Translations under genes and position numbers: made by a program | The notes under the pieces: model-generated | Told to the model about the DNA's origin: nothing | Databases searched by the model: none | What the model saw: only the letters and a program-made list of their open reading frames with translations | Assembly: GCA_900291925.1 (NCBI GenBank) | Contig: UWYS01000017.1 | Coordinates: 521,779 to 585,778 of the forward strand | DNA length: 64,000 bases | Source of the DNA: Thecaphora thlaspeos | Taxonomy: Eukaryota; Basidiomycota; Ustilaginomycetes; Urocystidales; Glomosporiaceae | Direction of reading: 5' to 3' | Shown here: piece by piece, positions 45,801 through 55,522 of the stretch | Layout: every line of letters starts with the position of its first letter | Numbering within the stretch: position 1 is the first letter of the stretch

Positions 45801-47190
45801 ATCTTGTCGTAGATGGTCAGCTCGAGCTCGTTGGCGTTGTCGACGGCGATCTCAAAATCCTCCTGCCATCGCTCGGTCCGGCTCGGGTGAGTTCGGGCGC
45901 GCGGCGTGTCCTCGATCTTGACGACGACGGTCGACTCGCGGACGCTGCGCGAACCGCGCGGGGCGGGGGCGTGGTCGATATCGCGCGCGCTCCCGACCGA
46001 GATCTGGAGTGTCCCGGAGAGCGGCTTGCGCAGGTCCTGCCGCCGGTCCTCGAGCGAGTCGGGTAGGCTGTTGCCGCCCTCGTCGTCGTCGTCCATGACG
46101 TGAAGCTGCTTGTACCGCTTCAGCGCTTGCTGCAACAGGACAATCTTGCTCGCGCTCTCGACCCGCTTCGACTCGGCGTCGTTCTTGCTCTTGCGGTCGC
46201 CCTCGGCCTGGTAAAGCTTGGCCATCTTGTCGATGCCCATCTTGTACTGCTTTTCGATCTGCAGCTTGAATTCGAGCTGGTGCAGCATCCGCGAGATCTT
46301 GGCCGTCGTGTGTGGCGTGTCATACTTGATCAGATCTACCAGCGGCGGCAGCGGTCGAGACGGGTGGTGGCAATGAATGAGGGAGCGGTGCGATCGACGA
46401 TGAGGGTGACGAGGAGTGTGAAGGCAGGGCAGGAAAACAGGACAGAAGGAAAGAGGCAGGTCATGCAACGGTCAGACAGGGTTAACGATCGTCAGTCGTC
46501 TTTCGTTCGCACCTCCCCACGTCGTTGCACAAAGCGGGCATGTTCCTACTGGTCCCGGTCCAACTCACCGAGATTCGTGAACTGCTTCCGCGCGCTTGTC
46601 CCCATCCTCTGCATGGCGGGCTGCCACGCCTCGGATCCGCCCTGCTGCCCGTAGGCGCCCGCGCCTACACCGCCGCTGCCATAGGGGCTCTGGCTGCGGT
46701 ACTGCGAGTAGCCGCCGCTATCGGGACGACCGGCTGTGTCTGCGGCAGAGGGAGGCTGCGGCCTGCCGTCGTATCTCCGCGCCGAGACGCTGGGCGACGA
46801 TGGGTTGGATCCTCCGTCGCGATATGAGGTGCTACTGTCGCCCGGGTAGGGTCGGCCGCCCAAGACGGAGCTGGCCGATGTGGCTTTGGAGGAGCCGAAG
46901 CTCTGCTGACAGCTGGCGGCCGGGTTCGTGCTGCCCATGGTGCCCGTGGGGCTGTCGGTGCGCGAGCCGAGCGCCATGCCGCCGCTGGCGCGACGTGTCT
47001 TTAGGCTGTGCAGGCTCTCCTCGAGGTACGAGATGTTGCGCTGCGCCTCGCGGATCTGCGACTCGGCCTGGCGGATAACGTCCGGGTTGTTGGTGGCGCC
47101 GCGTAGCGCCTGGTTGCCCTCCATGATGCGGCGCTGGGTCTGGATCCGGGCATAGACCTCGGCCACCTTGCTCTCGGTCGGGTCCTGCAT
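42891..47190 (-). CDS. PKC1: Protein kinase C, cell-wall integrity (PKC1)
   Basis: Six exons, 47190..46569, 46335..43814, 43688..43500, 43382..43206, 43096..43014 and 42912..42891, give 1204 aa. All junctions are in phase. The final 22-nt exon encodes WTAPHVM. Domain order is two HR1 Rho-binding repeats (about 1-70 and 209-285, with [18 protein letters not shown]), a C2 domain (about 305-450), two C1 zinc fingers (about 534-655, [20 protein letters not shown] and [10 protein letters not shown]...CCHCGY), a Gln/Pro-rich linker, then the AGC kinase domain. Kinase motifs are [41 protein letters not shown], the turn motif LTPVHSV and hydrophobic FKSFSW. It is the RHO1 effector upstream of the Slt2-type MAPK cascade. 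The Gln runs (CTG/CAG repeats, 44.4-44.7 kb) are expansion-prone. Confidence 0.97.
44391..44705. repeat. CAG/CTG triplet clusters coding poly-Gln in PKC1
   Basis: Several runs of 4-6 CTG (plus strand) at about 44393-44412, 44472-44495 and 44660-44690 encode Gln stretches in the linker before the kinase domain. Confidence 0.8.
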
Positions 47191-48923
47191 CGTCGGCGTC
47201 GTGGTCGCGAGGAGAGTAAAGGAAGAGGTAGGGGGGACAGTCGGGATGGGCGGAGCAGGAACTTGGAGGGTGAGCTTGAGTGCTTCACGGCCGAAGACAT
47301 GGTGCTCGAAAGCGGGCCCCTCTTTGGTCCGGCCAGCAGACCCGTTGCTCTACTCACCGCCATTGTGCTGAACTGGACTGCTATATCAATCGGGCGGAGG
47401 GGATTGGACGCCGATGGTAGGGGGCTGTATCCTGGCGCCCGTTTGACGAGTCGAAAGTAGGGCGTTCGGGGAGAGGAGGCGTAAGGGTCGAACGCGTCTC
47501 TAAAGAAGGCAGACGGGCTGCTTGGTGGGCGACGGCGGTCGGTGGAGAATGAGGGTGAAGAAGGTGGGTGTGAAAGGCGTCGGGTCGCGAAACCGGGAGA
47601 GATGCTCGGGTCGTATCGGATCGATGCGATACGATGTCCCGGAGCGAAGGGTGTCGGTGATGGTCGTGTCGGTCGGCTCGGCTCGCGGTCGAGGTCGGCG
47701 GTTCGTGAGGACGGCTGATCGCAAGAGAGAGAGAGTTGGTCGTCGTGACCTGAGACCTGTGCTCGCTCGCTCGCTCGCCGCTGCACCACCATTTTCGCCT
47801 GCCCAGCCCCTCGCCCCCGTCTCTCGTGTTCGCCTGGCTGCCTGGCCTCCCCTGCCGCTCGCGCCGGGTCTGGCGGGCGGGCGCAGGGGAAAGGGCAGGC
47901 GGCAGGCTGTGACCGCCCGGCGGGCACTGCGACTGAGGTGTGAGGCTGGGTTCGCTGCTCAGCAGGGGCGGCCTGCCCGCCCGCCTGCGTCCTGTCGTGT
48001 GTTTTTTTTTTTTTTTTTCTTTTCTACTTTTCCCCGGTTACCGCTTCGCCGCCTGATGAGCGTGTCGACGGCGGGCTGCGCGTCTCGTGAAGGGGTGAGA
48101 AAGGGGCCAGGCGGCGCCTGCCTGTGACGTTTTTCTGTCAAATCCGCGCACGGATCCACGCAGCGCCCCGGACGAGGCGGGGCAGCGTGGTGGAGCGTGC
48201 GCACCGAGACCGAAGCCCCTCTCTCGGCGCAGCAATTCTTCGCGATGTGACTCTGTACCCTGCCCGCCGACCAACGACGAACAAGCACCCATCGTACGTC
48301 GGCGCACCTCGAGAGAGCAACAAATTCTTTTCGCACCGCATCGCATCGTCGGGCCGCTGCTATCGGCAGCAGTAGTTGGGCCGTTGACGTTGCGTAGCGT
48401 TGCCATCTGGTGACGTGCGTCCGCCATCGGCCAGGCTCGAGACCTCGATGGAAAGACATGCCAAAGGAGATTTAGAATTACACAGTTGAGGTGATCGAGG
48501 GTGTAGGTAGCGTGTGTGCGAGGGGGGTATGCAGGATGCTGGGTGGTCTACAGTGTTGAGTGTACAGATGGGAAGGCATGCAGAAGGTGATGGAGAAGGA
48601 AGATGTGCAAACGGGAGGGGACGGAATGCGGCTAAGGGAGAGGTAGATGAGGAAGACGGACGAAGGAGGCAGTGACGATGGCCGCATCCTGCGGAAGAGG
48701 ACGGTGGAGGACGGTGAGGAGCGATAGCAGAGAGGACAATGAGGCGAGCCTCGCGAGAGTAGACGAGGGTCCTGAACAGAGCCAGTTTTCTAGCACGAGG
48801 TTAGCGTCACAGGGTCACGAACAGACAGCCACCGCCAGGAGTCGACTGTTGAAATCTCCTTCAGGCAGTGCCGGCCGCCCCGCGATCTCTTGTGAGCTGA
48901 GCTGAAAGGCAGCAGCGGTGTTC
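47191..48923. other. Spacer between PKC1 and the methyltransferase
   Basis: About 1.7 kb holding the PKC1 upstream region and the 3' region of the next gene; both genes are on the minus strand. A T-run of about 18 lies at 48002-48019. No gene with recognisable motifs was found. Confidence 0.4.
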
Positions 48924-49973
48924 TCAGCGGCTCTTGCGAGAGCCCTCTGAGCCTGAGGCCTCGCCTCCCTCGGCGGCGGCCTTCTTTTGCTTGGCGGCCT
49001 GTGCGTAGATGTTGTTGGTGAAGGGCTCCTCGTAGCGAAGTGCGATGGTGTAGACGGCGACGACGAGCAGGCTGAGGACGAGGCCGGCGGGCTTGGCGAA
49101 CCAGAGCGCGACTGCGACGAAGCTCATCGAGGAGCCCCAGTACATGGGGTTGCCCATGACGTTGAAGGGGAAGCCGGTGACCATGTGGTCCATCAGGATG
49201 CCAAAGTAGTCGCCGAGGTAGGTGCCCGTCACGCCGAGCGCGTACATCGAGCTCAGCACAAAGACGTTGCCGGCGACAAAGAGGGCGGCTGCCAGCGGCT
49301 TGACGGCCGGGTGGAGGAGGAGCGGGTGGGTGGGCTGGTTCTTGAGGGCGACGTTGTAGCTGCGGCAAGGGAAGGGAGGGGCGAGAGGCGAGGGGCGATA
49401 ATGGCGGGCAGAGCAGGGCAGGCAGAGTGTGTCAGTCGATGGGAGAGGGCCGTGACGGGGAAGGGTTGTGCCGACTTTGCCTCTGCGGACGACGCCCACT
49501 CACAGGTGGTCTCGGATGATGCCGAGGGCAAAGATGCTGACGGCGAGGAGGTAACATCCGAGGTAGCGGCGACCTCCGAGCACCTTTGTGATTGTCTTTT
49601 TGTGGTACTCTGCGGCGATTTCGACGACAGCGACGACGACGAGGGGAGAGACGGTCAGAGGGGCCGAGAGTCAGTGTCAGATTGCAGGTGCGTGCGGCAG
49701 GGCAGTGGTCGGGTCGGTCCGATCCAGAGCGAGCCACTCTGTCGCGGAGAAGGGCGTAGGAAGCGCGATCGACTCGATCCAAATGCGAGCGAGGGTATGG
49801 ACATGGGCATGGGACGAGAATGCGGCCGTCTGCTCACCATTCTGAGCGACAATGTTCCAGTAAAGCGGGTTGAAGCAGATCGAGGCCGCGACGGCCCAGA
49901 AGGAGCGCTGCGAAAAGTCGACTAGGCCCTTGACCAGGTACGGGCTGTCGGCCTGCGAGAAGAAATGCGACAT
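48924..49973 (-). CDS. OPI3: Phospholipid methyltransferase (OPI3/PEMT-like)
   Basis: Exons 49973..49838, 49609..49504 and 49359..48924 give 225 aa. Donors are GTGAGC and GTGAGT, acceptors GCAG, all in phase. It is a small integral ER membrane enzyme that methylates phosphatidyl-monomethylethanolamine to phosphatidylcholine with SAM. Conserved segments are FNPLYWNIVAQNEYHKKT, LGIIRDHLYNVALK across splice 2, MVTGFPFNVMGNPMYWGSSM (SAM-binding Gly motif), and the C-terminal RYEEPFTNNIYAQAAKQKK. About four membrane spans are visible. The length matches yeast Opi3 (206 aa) with a short Gly/Ser tail. The start ATG at 49973 is followed by the family-typical aromatic N-terminus. Confidence 0.94.
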
Positions 49974-50277
49974 TGTGGGTGGCTGCAGCAGATGTAGCGG
50001 GTCAGGAGGGAAGAGATGATTGAGGAAGGTGGCGAGGCTGCTAGAAGGGCGATTGTGAGGGAAAGGAAGAGGGAGGTGTGTCTTCCTGTCTACCGACTAT
50101 GAAAGACTCTTTTTCCCCGCTCCCACCCGAGGATTCCCCCCCGGCGCGCTAGCCCCCCGCTCTTCAGCCCTCTTGACAGCCGCTTTCTTCTCTCGACCTC
50201 GCGCCTCGCTGCACATTACCCGCGCCTCGGACGTGATAGCGCACCGTCGGTCGCTCGCATCGAGTCTCTTCGCCAGG
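49974..50277. promoter_or_regulatory. Divergent spacer, OPI3-like / unresolved gene
   Basis: About 300 bases between the OPI3-like start (minus) and the candidate ATG at 50278 (plus). No TATA box seen. Confidence 0.35.
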
Positions 50278-52476
50278 ATGAGGCCCACGCCCTCTCAGCC
50301 TCCCTTTGGCCTCAGGATTGAAGCGTCCTACACCCTCTCACGGTCGGATGGACAATTATTCCGCACCGCCGCGCCGACGGAGCTGCCGTCTTCGCAGGCC
50401 GTCGACCTGGTGGACAGCGAGCTCGAGCTGGTCGTGACCGCCTCAGTGGCCATCGAGCCGGCATTCGACTCCAGCTTGGAAGCCGCCGTTGATCTCTTCG
50501 ATCTCGACCTGACACTGTGCCGCGGTTTCGAGGAGAGCGTGTCGTACTTCTTGCAAGAGGTATGGATGGTGTCGACTGATTTCCCTTGTTACGAGCGGCA
50601 CGAGACGGTGTGCGTGTTACCGAGATGTACCAGAGCCCAGCAGTACGAGCTTGCTGATGAGGTCACGGCGACGCTTTGACATCGCCAAACAGCATCTCGA
50701 CGACCTCTGCCTTCGCGGTTGCTACCGATGTGCAACGCCGTCAAACTCGAAGTCGACCGAGCCTGGACGGTCAATACTACTCTGTAGGCCGTCGAACTTT
50801 GTCTCCCTCCGACTCTCACCCCTCCTAGAGCCTCGATACCACCTCATGGCTCTCGTGTAGCTCGCACTGATGTCTGAGTCCTTTTTTTTGTATGTCGACG
50901 GACTAATATTGGACCAACTAGATCGTCTGATCTCGTCGCATCCGCTCCGCCCTACGTCGAGCGCGTGTAATTCGAGCGACCTCAAGCTGCTCCAAGTCGA
51001 CCTACACTTTGTCTGGTCACAGTCGACGGCAGAGGCAGGAGCGTGTAAGTCCTTCTTTCAAGCCCAGCTTTGTGCCTTTCTTCTGTCGTTCGGAAGCTGA
51101 CCGCGCTCTCGGCCGACACGCAGGGCCAAGCCTTTTGCACCTACTCTCCGCCTGGCCGCTTCCCTTCGTCGTCGCGCGTCATCTGCAGTACGAGCTGCCT
51201 GCGTCAGTCTACTGGCTTCTGGTCCAGCCATTCGGATCTCTTTTCTGTGGCCCTTTCGTCAAGGTGCGACCTCCCCGCCTTGCCCCTCCATCGCCGGGTA
51301 CGCGGCTGTCCCAGGCCACGACCTCTGACGACTCCTCGACCTTCACCGCTCTCTGGACGATGTCACGTATTTGTGCCACAGCGGAGACGAGAGACGGCGC
51401 CCTGGATGGATTCGTTGTCCATGTCGCTGTCCAGGATCCTCTCAGGGACAGGCGGTACGAAAGAAGGGGAAAGCCACGACAAGCCTTTTGACCTCAAAGA
51501 CTTACGACAGGCTCTGTACAGACTGGACGAAACATGCGTACCTCCCTCGTCGTTCAAGGCGAGTGAGCAAAGTGTCTCCTTTAAAAGCTCTACCTCTGTG
51601 CTTGAGCGCAGATGTGGCTGACCATTTGTTTCATCCATCTCCGTTCTTCCGATACGCCAGACAACCCTGATATCGTGCCAGCCTAAACCCTCCCTCATGG
51701 TCGTCGATCAAGCCGCGATCGACCAAGATGTCTTATTCCTCGACCGTCTCCCACGTCTCGGATCGACCAAAGACATGGGTCTACTACCATTGTCAGAAGA
51801 CGATGAGCTCGAGGAAGAGGAACTCTTGCTCGAAGACGTCGCGTATCTCTCTCGACTCGAATTTCCGCCGGTGTCGACAGTACCGGAAGTCGAGGTCGAG
51901 GTCGATGAGGTCGAGGTCGAGCCGAAGTTGTATCAGCTCGCAAGGCCATCGATGCCGTACGACTTGAACGGCGATGGCGAAGAAGGGGTCGAGTATGTGT
52001 GGAACGAGATGTGGAAGAACGATCTAGGCGGGCCGGACGAAGGACGAAACGATTCTCTCGAGTTAAGTCGTTTCCAAAACGTTTCAAACGACAACGACGC
52101 ATCGTCCTATCTCCATCGATTCGACCACGCTTCAGTTCGAGAAGCCACACCGTTCGACGATGAGTGGACCAACGCATGGCGTCCTCACTTTCACCGTCCT
52201 ACAGCGAGAGGGGAAGATGTCGACGAAGGTATCTGGACGTGCAACACGATCCTACCGACTGACACACTCGAACATCGACCACCACGCCTCACCCTGCCAT
52301 TCGAATTCTCTGCGCACGACGAACAAGAACAACGGACAGAGCAGCAGCAAGAGCAAAGAAGTTCCAGACCTCACGCGCTCAAACGATCGGCGCCGCCCAC
52401 TTCCCTGCATCAGCAGACGGGTCGTCGACCGAGAAAGGACGATGTAGGGTCGAACGGAGGATGTCGTACCATGTAG
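50278..52476 (+). CDS. Probable multi-exon gene, structure unresolved
   Basis: Several frames with coding character lie in order on the plus strand. A first exon 50278..50559 begins MRPTPSQPPFGLRIEASYTL and ends at a GTATGG donor. A middle region near 51120-51265 reads WPLPFVVARHLQYELPASVY. Another at about 51405-51560 includes KPFDLKDLRQALYRLDETCV. A long last exon ends at 52476 and contains the acidic block EDDELEEEELLLEDV and a Gln/Arg-rich basic tail. I could not find a set of splice sites joining all of them in phase, and I do not recognise the family. The terminal frame 51697..52476 alone could encode 259 aa if it is a separate gene. Confidence 0.4.
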
Positions 52477-53191
52477 CTCCGCAACGCTTCGCAAGTCAGA
52501 CTCTTTACACGACGGGAATCGCCCGACCCCGCAAGGTTAAGAGTGTCCTTGCACGCTGGTCGATCCCATTCGGGCTCCGTTCACTGCCCTATTGCACGAA
52601 CCATTCAGCACAGCCGACGGTTCCACCGTCCTCCCACACACGCACAAGCGTACACAGTGAAGACAGCAACAACATCATTACACCGGCACGGACAACTACG
52701 CAGACCTAAAGGTCATTCAACGAACTACTATACAGCAGGGCAAAAACCCAAGCCTGAGAAAGGCAGAAAGAGCAACGAGAAGACAAAATGTCCGGGAGAA
52801 GGGAGGGTGGCGGGATCGAAGTCTGACGACGAAAGGAAAACGAGAGAGAGATACGAAGGCGGGAAAACGAAAAGTGAGACGTACCCGTACCCGGCAACGT
52901 TGTATAGCCTGTACAATCAGACGGAAAGCAAGAACGAACTTATGAAAAACAAGAGAAAAAAAAAGAAAAAGGGGGGGGGGTATGGAAAAAGGAAAGAACA
53001 AGAACAGGAAAAATTATATGGTAAAAAGAGGCTTTCCTCTGAGCAGATTGGTCGTAGAGGGGCGCGGGAATCCGTAAAGTTGAGACTGGGCGGCATAGGT
53101 TGGTACGATTCAAGTCCGGTGAAGAGCCATGGCGTGCCGCGGTAGCAAAAACGACGGCAGGAGAGAGGGAAGAACGGCAGTGGCTCGTGTG
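52477..53191. other. Purine-rich spacer between convergent genes
   Basis: About 700 bases. From about 52735 to 53060 the plus strand is strongly purine-rich (runs of GA, A and G, including a G-run at 52971-52980). It lies between two convergent 3' ends. No gene supported. Confidence 0.5.
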
Positions 53192-55522
53192 TTATGTCCG
53201 ATCTTTTGGTCCCAGCAGGGGCGACGGCGAGTCGGATCGATGGAGACCGCCGTAACTCCCGCTCGAGCCGTGCGCCTGGTCCGAGGAGCGGTCCAACGTG
53301 TGGTACGAATCGCCCTGTGCCATACCGACCGCTCCCGGCTTGACCTCGGCCTCGACACCTCCGGCCGCAGCGACGTTGTCGCCGGCGGGCGTGGCTGCAA
53401 AGATCTGGCGCTCCTCTTCGTTGAGCTTGCGCAGGTAGTCGCGCTTCACTTGCCGCGCGTCCATGTAGCCGGTCGACGAGACGTCCCATGACACCGTCCC
53501 TGCCTGAAGCCCGCTGTTGGCCCCGGCGCCGCTACCGATACCGACACCGCGGCCGCGCGGATCGTCGCCCCAGCGCGGCGCCAAGCCGGCCGCCGCACGC
53601 TCCTCGTCGTCGGCGAATTCGTCAAAGACGCCGTGAATCTCCTTAAGCTGGCGCGCCTTGAGCCGTTGCGCCGGCGAGAGCATCGCGTTGCTGCTTTCGT
53701 CGTCGTCTTTTGTGAGAATCTGCATCGGCAGAAGGAGGCCGTCGGAGCGGCTACCGAGGCGTCCAAGAACGTTGTTGCTCTCGCGCCGCTGAAGATCACC
53801 CTTTTCGTCGGCCGACGAGAGCATCGCAGCCCGCCGCGCGGCGACCAGGCGTCTCCTCTTGCGCAACTTCCACAGCGCGACACCAAAGATAACGGCGATG
53901 ACGACGATCGCAGCGACGCAGCCGATGACGACGTGGATCCCGCCCGAGAGGCCCTTTGAGCCGCCGGCGTTATCTTCCTGCGAGCCGTCAAGCCCAGAGT
54001 GGCCGAGCGACTGCTTCTGGACGCGGACTTGATTGAACTGCGCCGTCGCCTCGGCCATGCCGACAAGGGGCAGCAGGCCAATCTGCGGGACGCAGGGGCC
54101 GGCGACGCCACCGGTGTTGTTGCTGCCGTCGCACGTCAGCACCATGTAGGCGCTCCGCATGAAGGCGGGCGAGAGGACAAAGTCGGCCGGCAGACTGATG
54201 GCGTCCGAGTTGGCACTGCCGGTCTCGTCGCCAGACACGCTGCGCATCGCTTGGAACGCACCGATGCAGGTCGACGACGCGGTCCCGGTCGTCCCCACGC
54301 CATTGTCGGGGTAGAGGCTCGCGTCGAGCGGGTGTATCGGAATGCTGACGCCGCCGAGCGTGAGGGTGATGTTAATCTGCAGGTCACACGGGACGTAGTA
54401 GCCGCCATCCGAGGCGGGGCCGATCCCCCACGCGCCGTAGAGAGCGTTGAGGACGCTGGCGGGCCCGAGGTTGATGCTGGCGCTGGAGTCGAACACCGCA
54501 ATGGGGTAGCCGGAGCCGAGCACCGTCGACGACCCTATTGGGATGTTGCTGACCGCAGCGTTGACCTGCACCGTCAACTGCGTCAAATAAAGCCGCCAGT
54601 GCCGGCTGACGCCGTCAGTGTCGGCGACGACCGGCGAGTAGCTGATCTTGCTCAGATCAGTGCCCGAGTAGGCCGGGTCGTGGCTGCCCACGGTGAGGAC
54701 GCTATTCCCTGTTCCGCCGTCCTCTTCAAGCCGCTGCAGACCGATCCCGATGAAGCGCCTTCCCTCGTGCAAGTTGCTCCACAACCCGGATAGCACGGCG
54801 CCGGTTTTGAACGGAGGGACGTCGTCGTTGAGGAAGGCCGTGTTGCTGGTGTCGTTCATCTGGGCCTGAATAATCGAGAGCGAGGGCAGCCCGAGACCGA
54901 TAACGCCAGAATAGTTGCCGGTATCGAGATTCTCGTTGGAAACCAGGTTGGCCGATGCGAATGCCTGCGAGTTAACGGCCAGCCGCGAGGTGGCGGTATC
55001 GCCAAGTAGGATGCTTGTCGCCTTGACGCCACCCGAAGCGCCGCCGAGCAGGTAGTGGATCGCAAAGGTGGTGTTTTGATCGACGACCGAGTCATCGGTG
55101 TCGTCGAACCGAACCACCTTGACGCCTTCCCTGCCGTTGCAGCTGTCAGTGCCACAGCGGGTGTTGGCGACCCACATATCGCTGCTACCGGTGTCGAGTT
55201 GGAGGTTGAGCTGCTGGCCCGCCAGGGTGACGGGGACGGTGTAGGTCAGCTGGCCGTTGGAGAAGCCGCGGCCGAGTACGATGCGGGTGTCGTTTGTTGA
55301 CGAGATGAGTGGGGTCGACGAGCTGCTGTGGCTGGTGCTGTTGGTGGTGCTGTTGGTGGCGGCGCTGCTACTGCTGCTATTGTCGGCGGTCGAGTTGCTG
55401 CTGCTGGTCGTCGAGTTGGCAGAGTTGATGACGGAGGTCGACGCCGAGGCCGAGGCTGCCTGCCTGCTTCTGAGCCGTGGTGCCGTCGAGGATGAGGCCG
55501 TGTTAATCATGTTGCAAGCCAT
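53192..55522 (-). CDS. Membrane-anchored aspartic protease (pepsin family A1)
   Basis: One long frame encodes 776 aa. The first catalytic motif is LQLDTGSSDMWVAN (Asp110). The second active-site position reads IAVFDSSASINLGP (Asp345), where A1 proteases normally have DTG or DSG. A flap-like region and paired cysteines (CGTDSCNG, YYVPCDL...CIGAF) are present. A transmembrane segment (about 530-552, VVIGCVAAIVVIAVIFGVALW) is followed by basic residues and a cytosolic tail of about 220 residues. The domain plan resembles fungal surface yapsin-like or CNAG/axp-type membrane proteases. No signal peptide follows the ATG at 55522, and the N-terminus is Ser/Thr/Asn-rich, so an upstream exon with the signal may be missing. 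Confidence 0.85.
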   Translation of the reverse strand: MACNMINTASSSTAPRLRSRQAASASASTSVINSANSTTSSSNSTADNSSSSSAATNSTTNSTSHSSSSTPLISSTNDTRIVLGRGFSNGQLTYTVPVTLAGQQLNLQLDTGSSDMWVANTRCGTDSCNGREGVKVVRFDDTDDSVVDQNTTFAIHYLLGGASGGVKATSILLGDTATSRLAVNSQAFASANLVSNENLDTGNYSGVIGLGLPSLSIIQAQMNDTSNTAFLNDDVPPFKTGAVLSGLWSNLHEGRRFIGIGLQRLEEDGGTGNSVLTVGSHDPAYSGTDLSKISYSPVVADTDGVSRHWRLYLTQLTVQVNAAVSNIPIGSSTVLGSGYPIAVFDSSASINLGPASVLNALYGAWGIGPASDGGYYVPCDLQINITLTLGGVSIPIHPLDASLYPDNGVGTTGTASSTCIGAFQAMRSVSGDETGSANSDAISLPADFVLSPAFMRSAYMVLTCDGSNNTGGVAGPCVPQIGLLPLVGMAEATAQFNQVRVQKQSLGHSGLDGSQEDNAGGSKGLSGGIHVVIGCVAAIVVIAVIFGVALWKLRKRRRLVAARRAAMLSSADEKGDLQRRESNNVLGRLGSRSDGLLLPMQILTKDDDESSNAMLSPAQRLKARQLKEIHGVFDEFADDEERAAAGLAPRWGDDPRGRGVGIGSGAGANSGLQAGTVSWDVSSTGYMDARQVKRDYLRKLNEEERQIFAATPAGDNVAAAGGVEAEVKPGAVGMAQGDSYHTLDRSSDQAHGSSGSYGGLHRSDSPSPLLGPKDRT

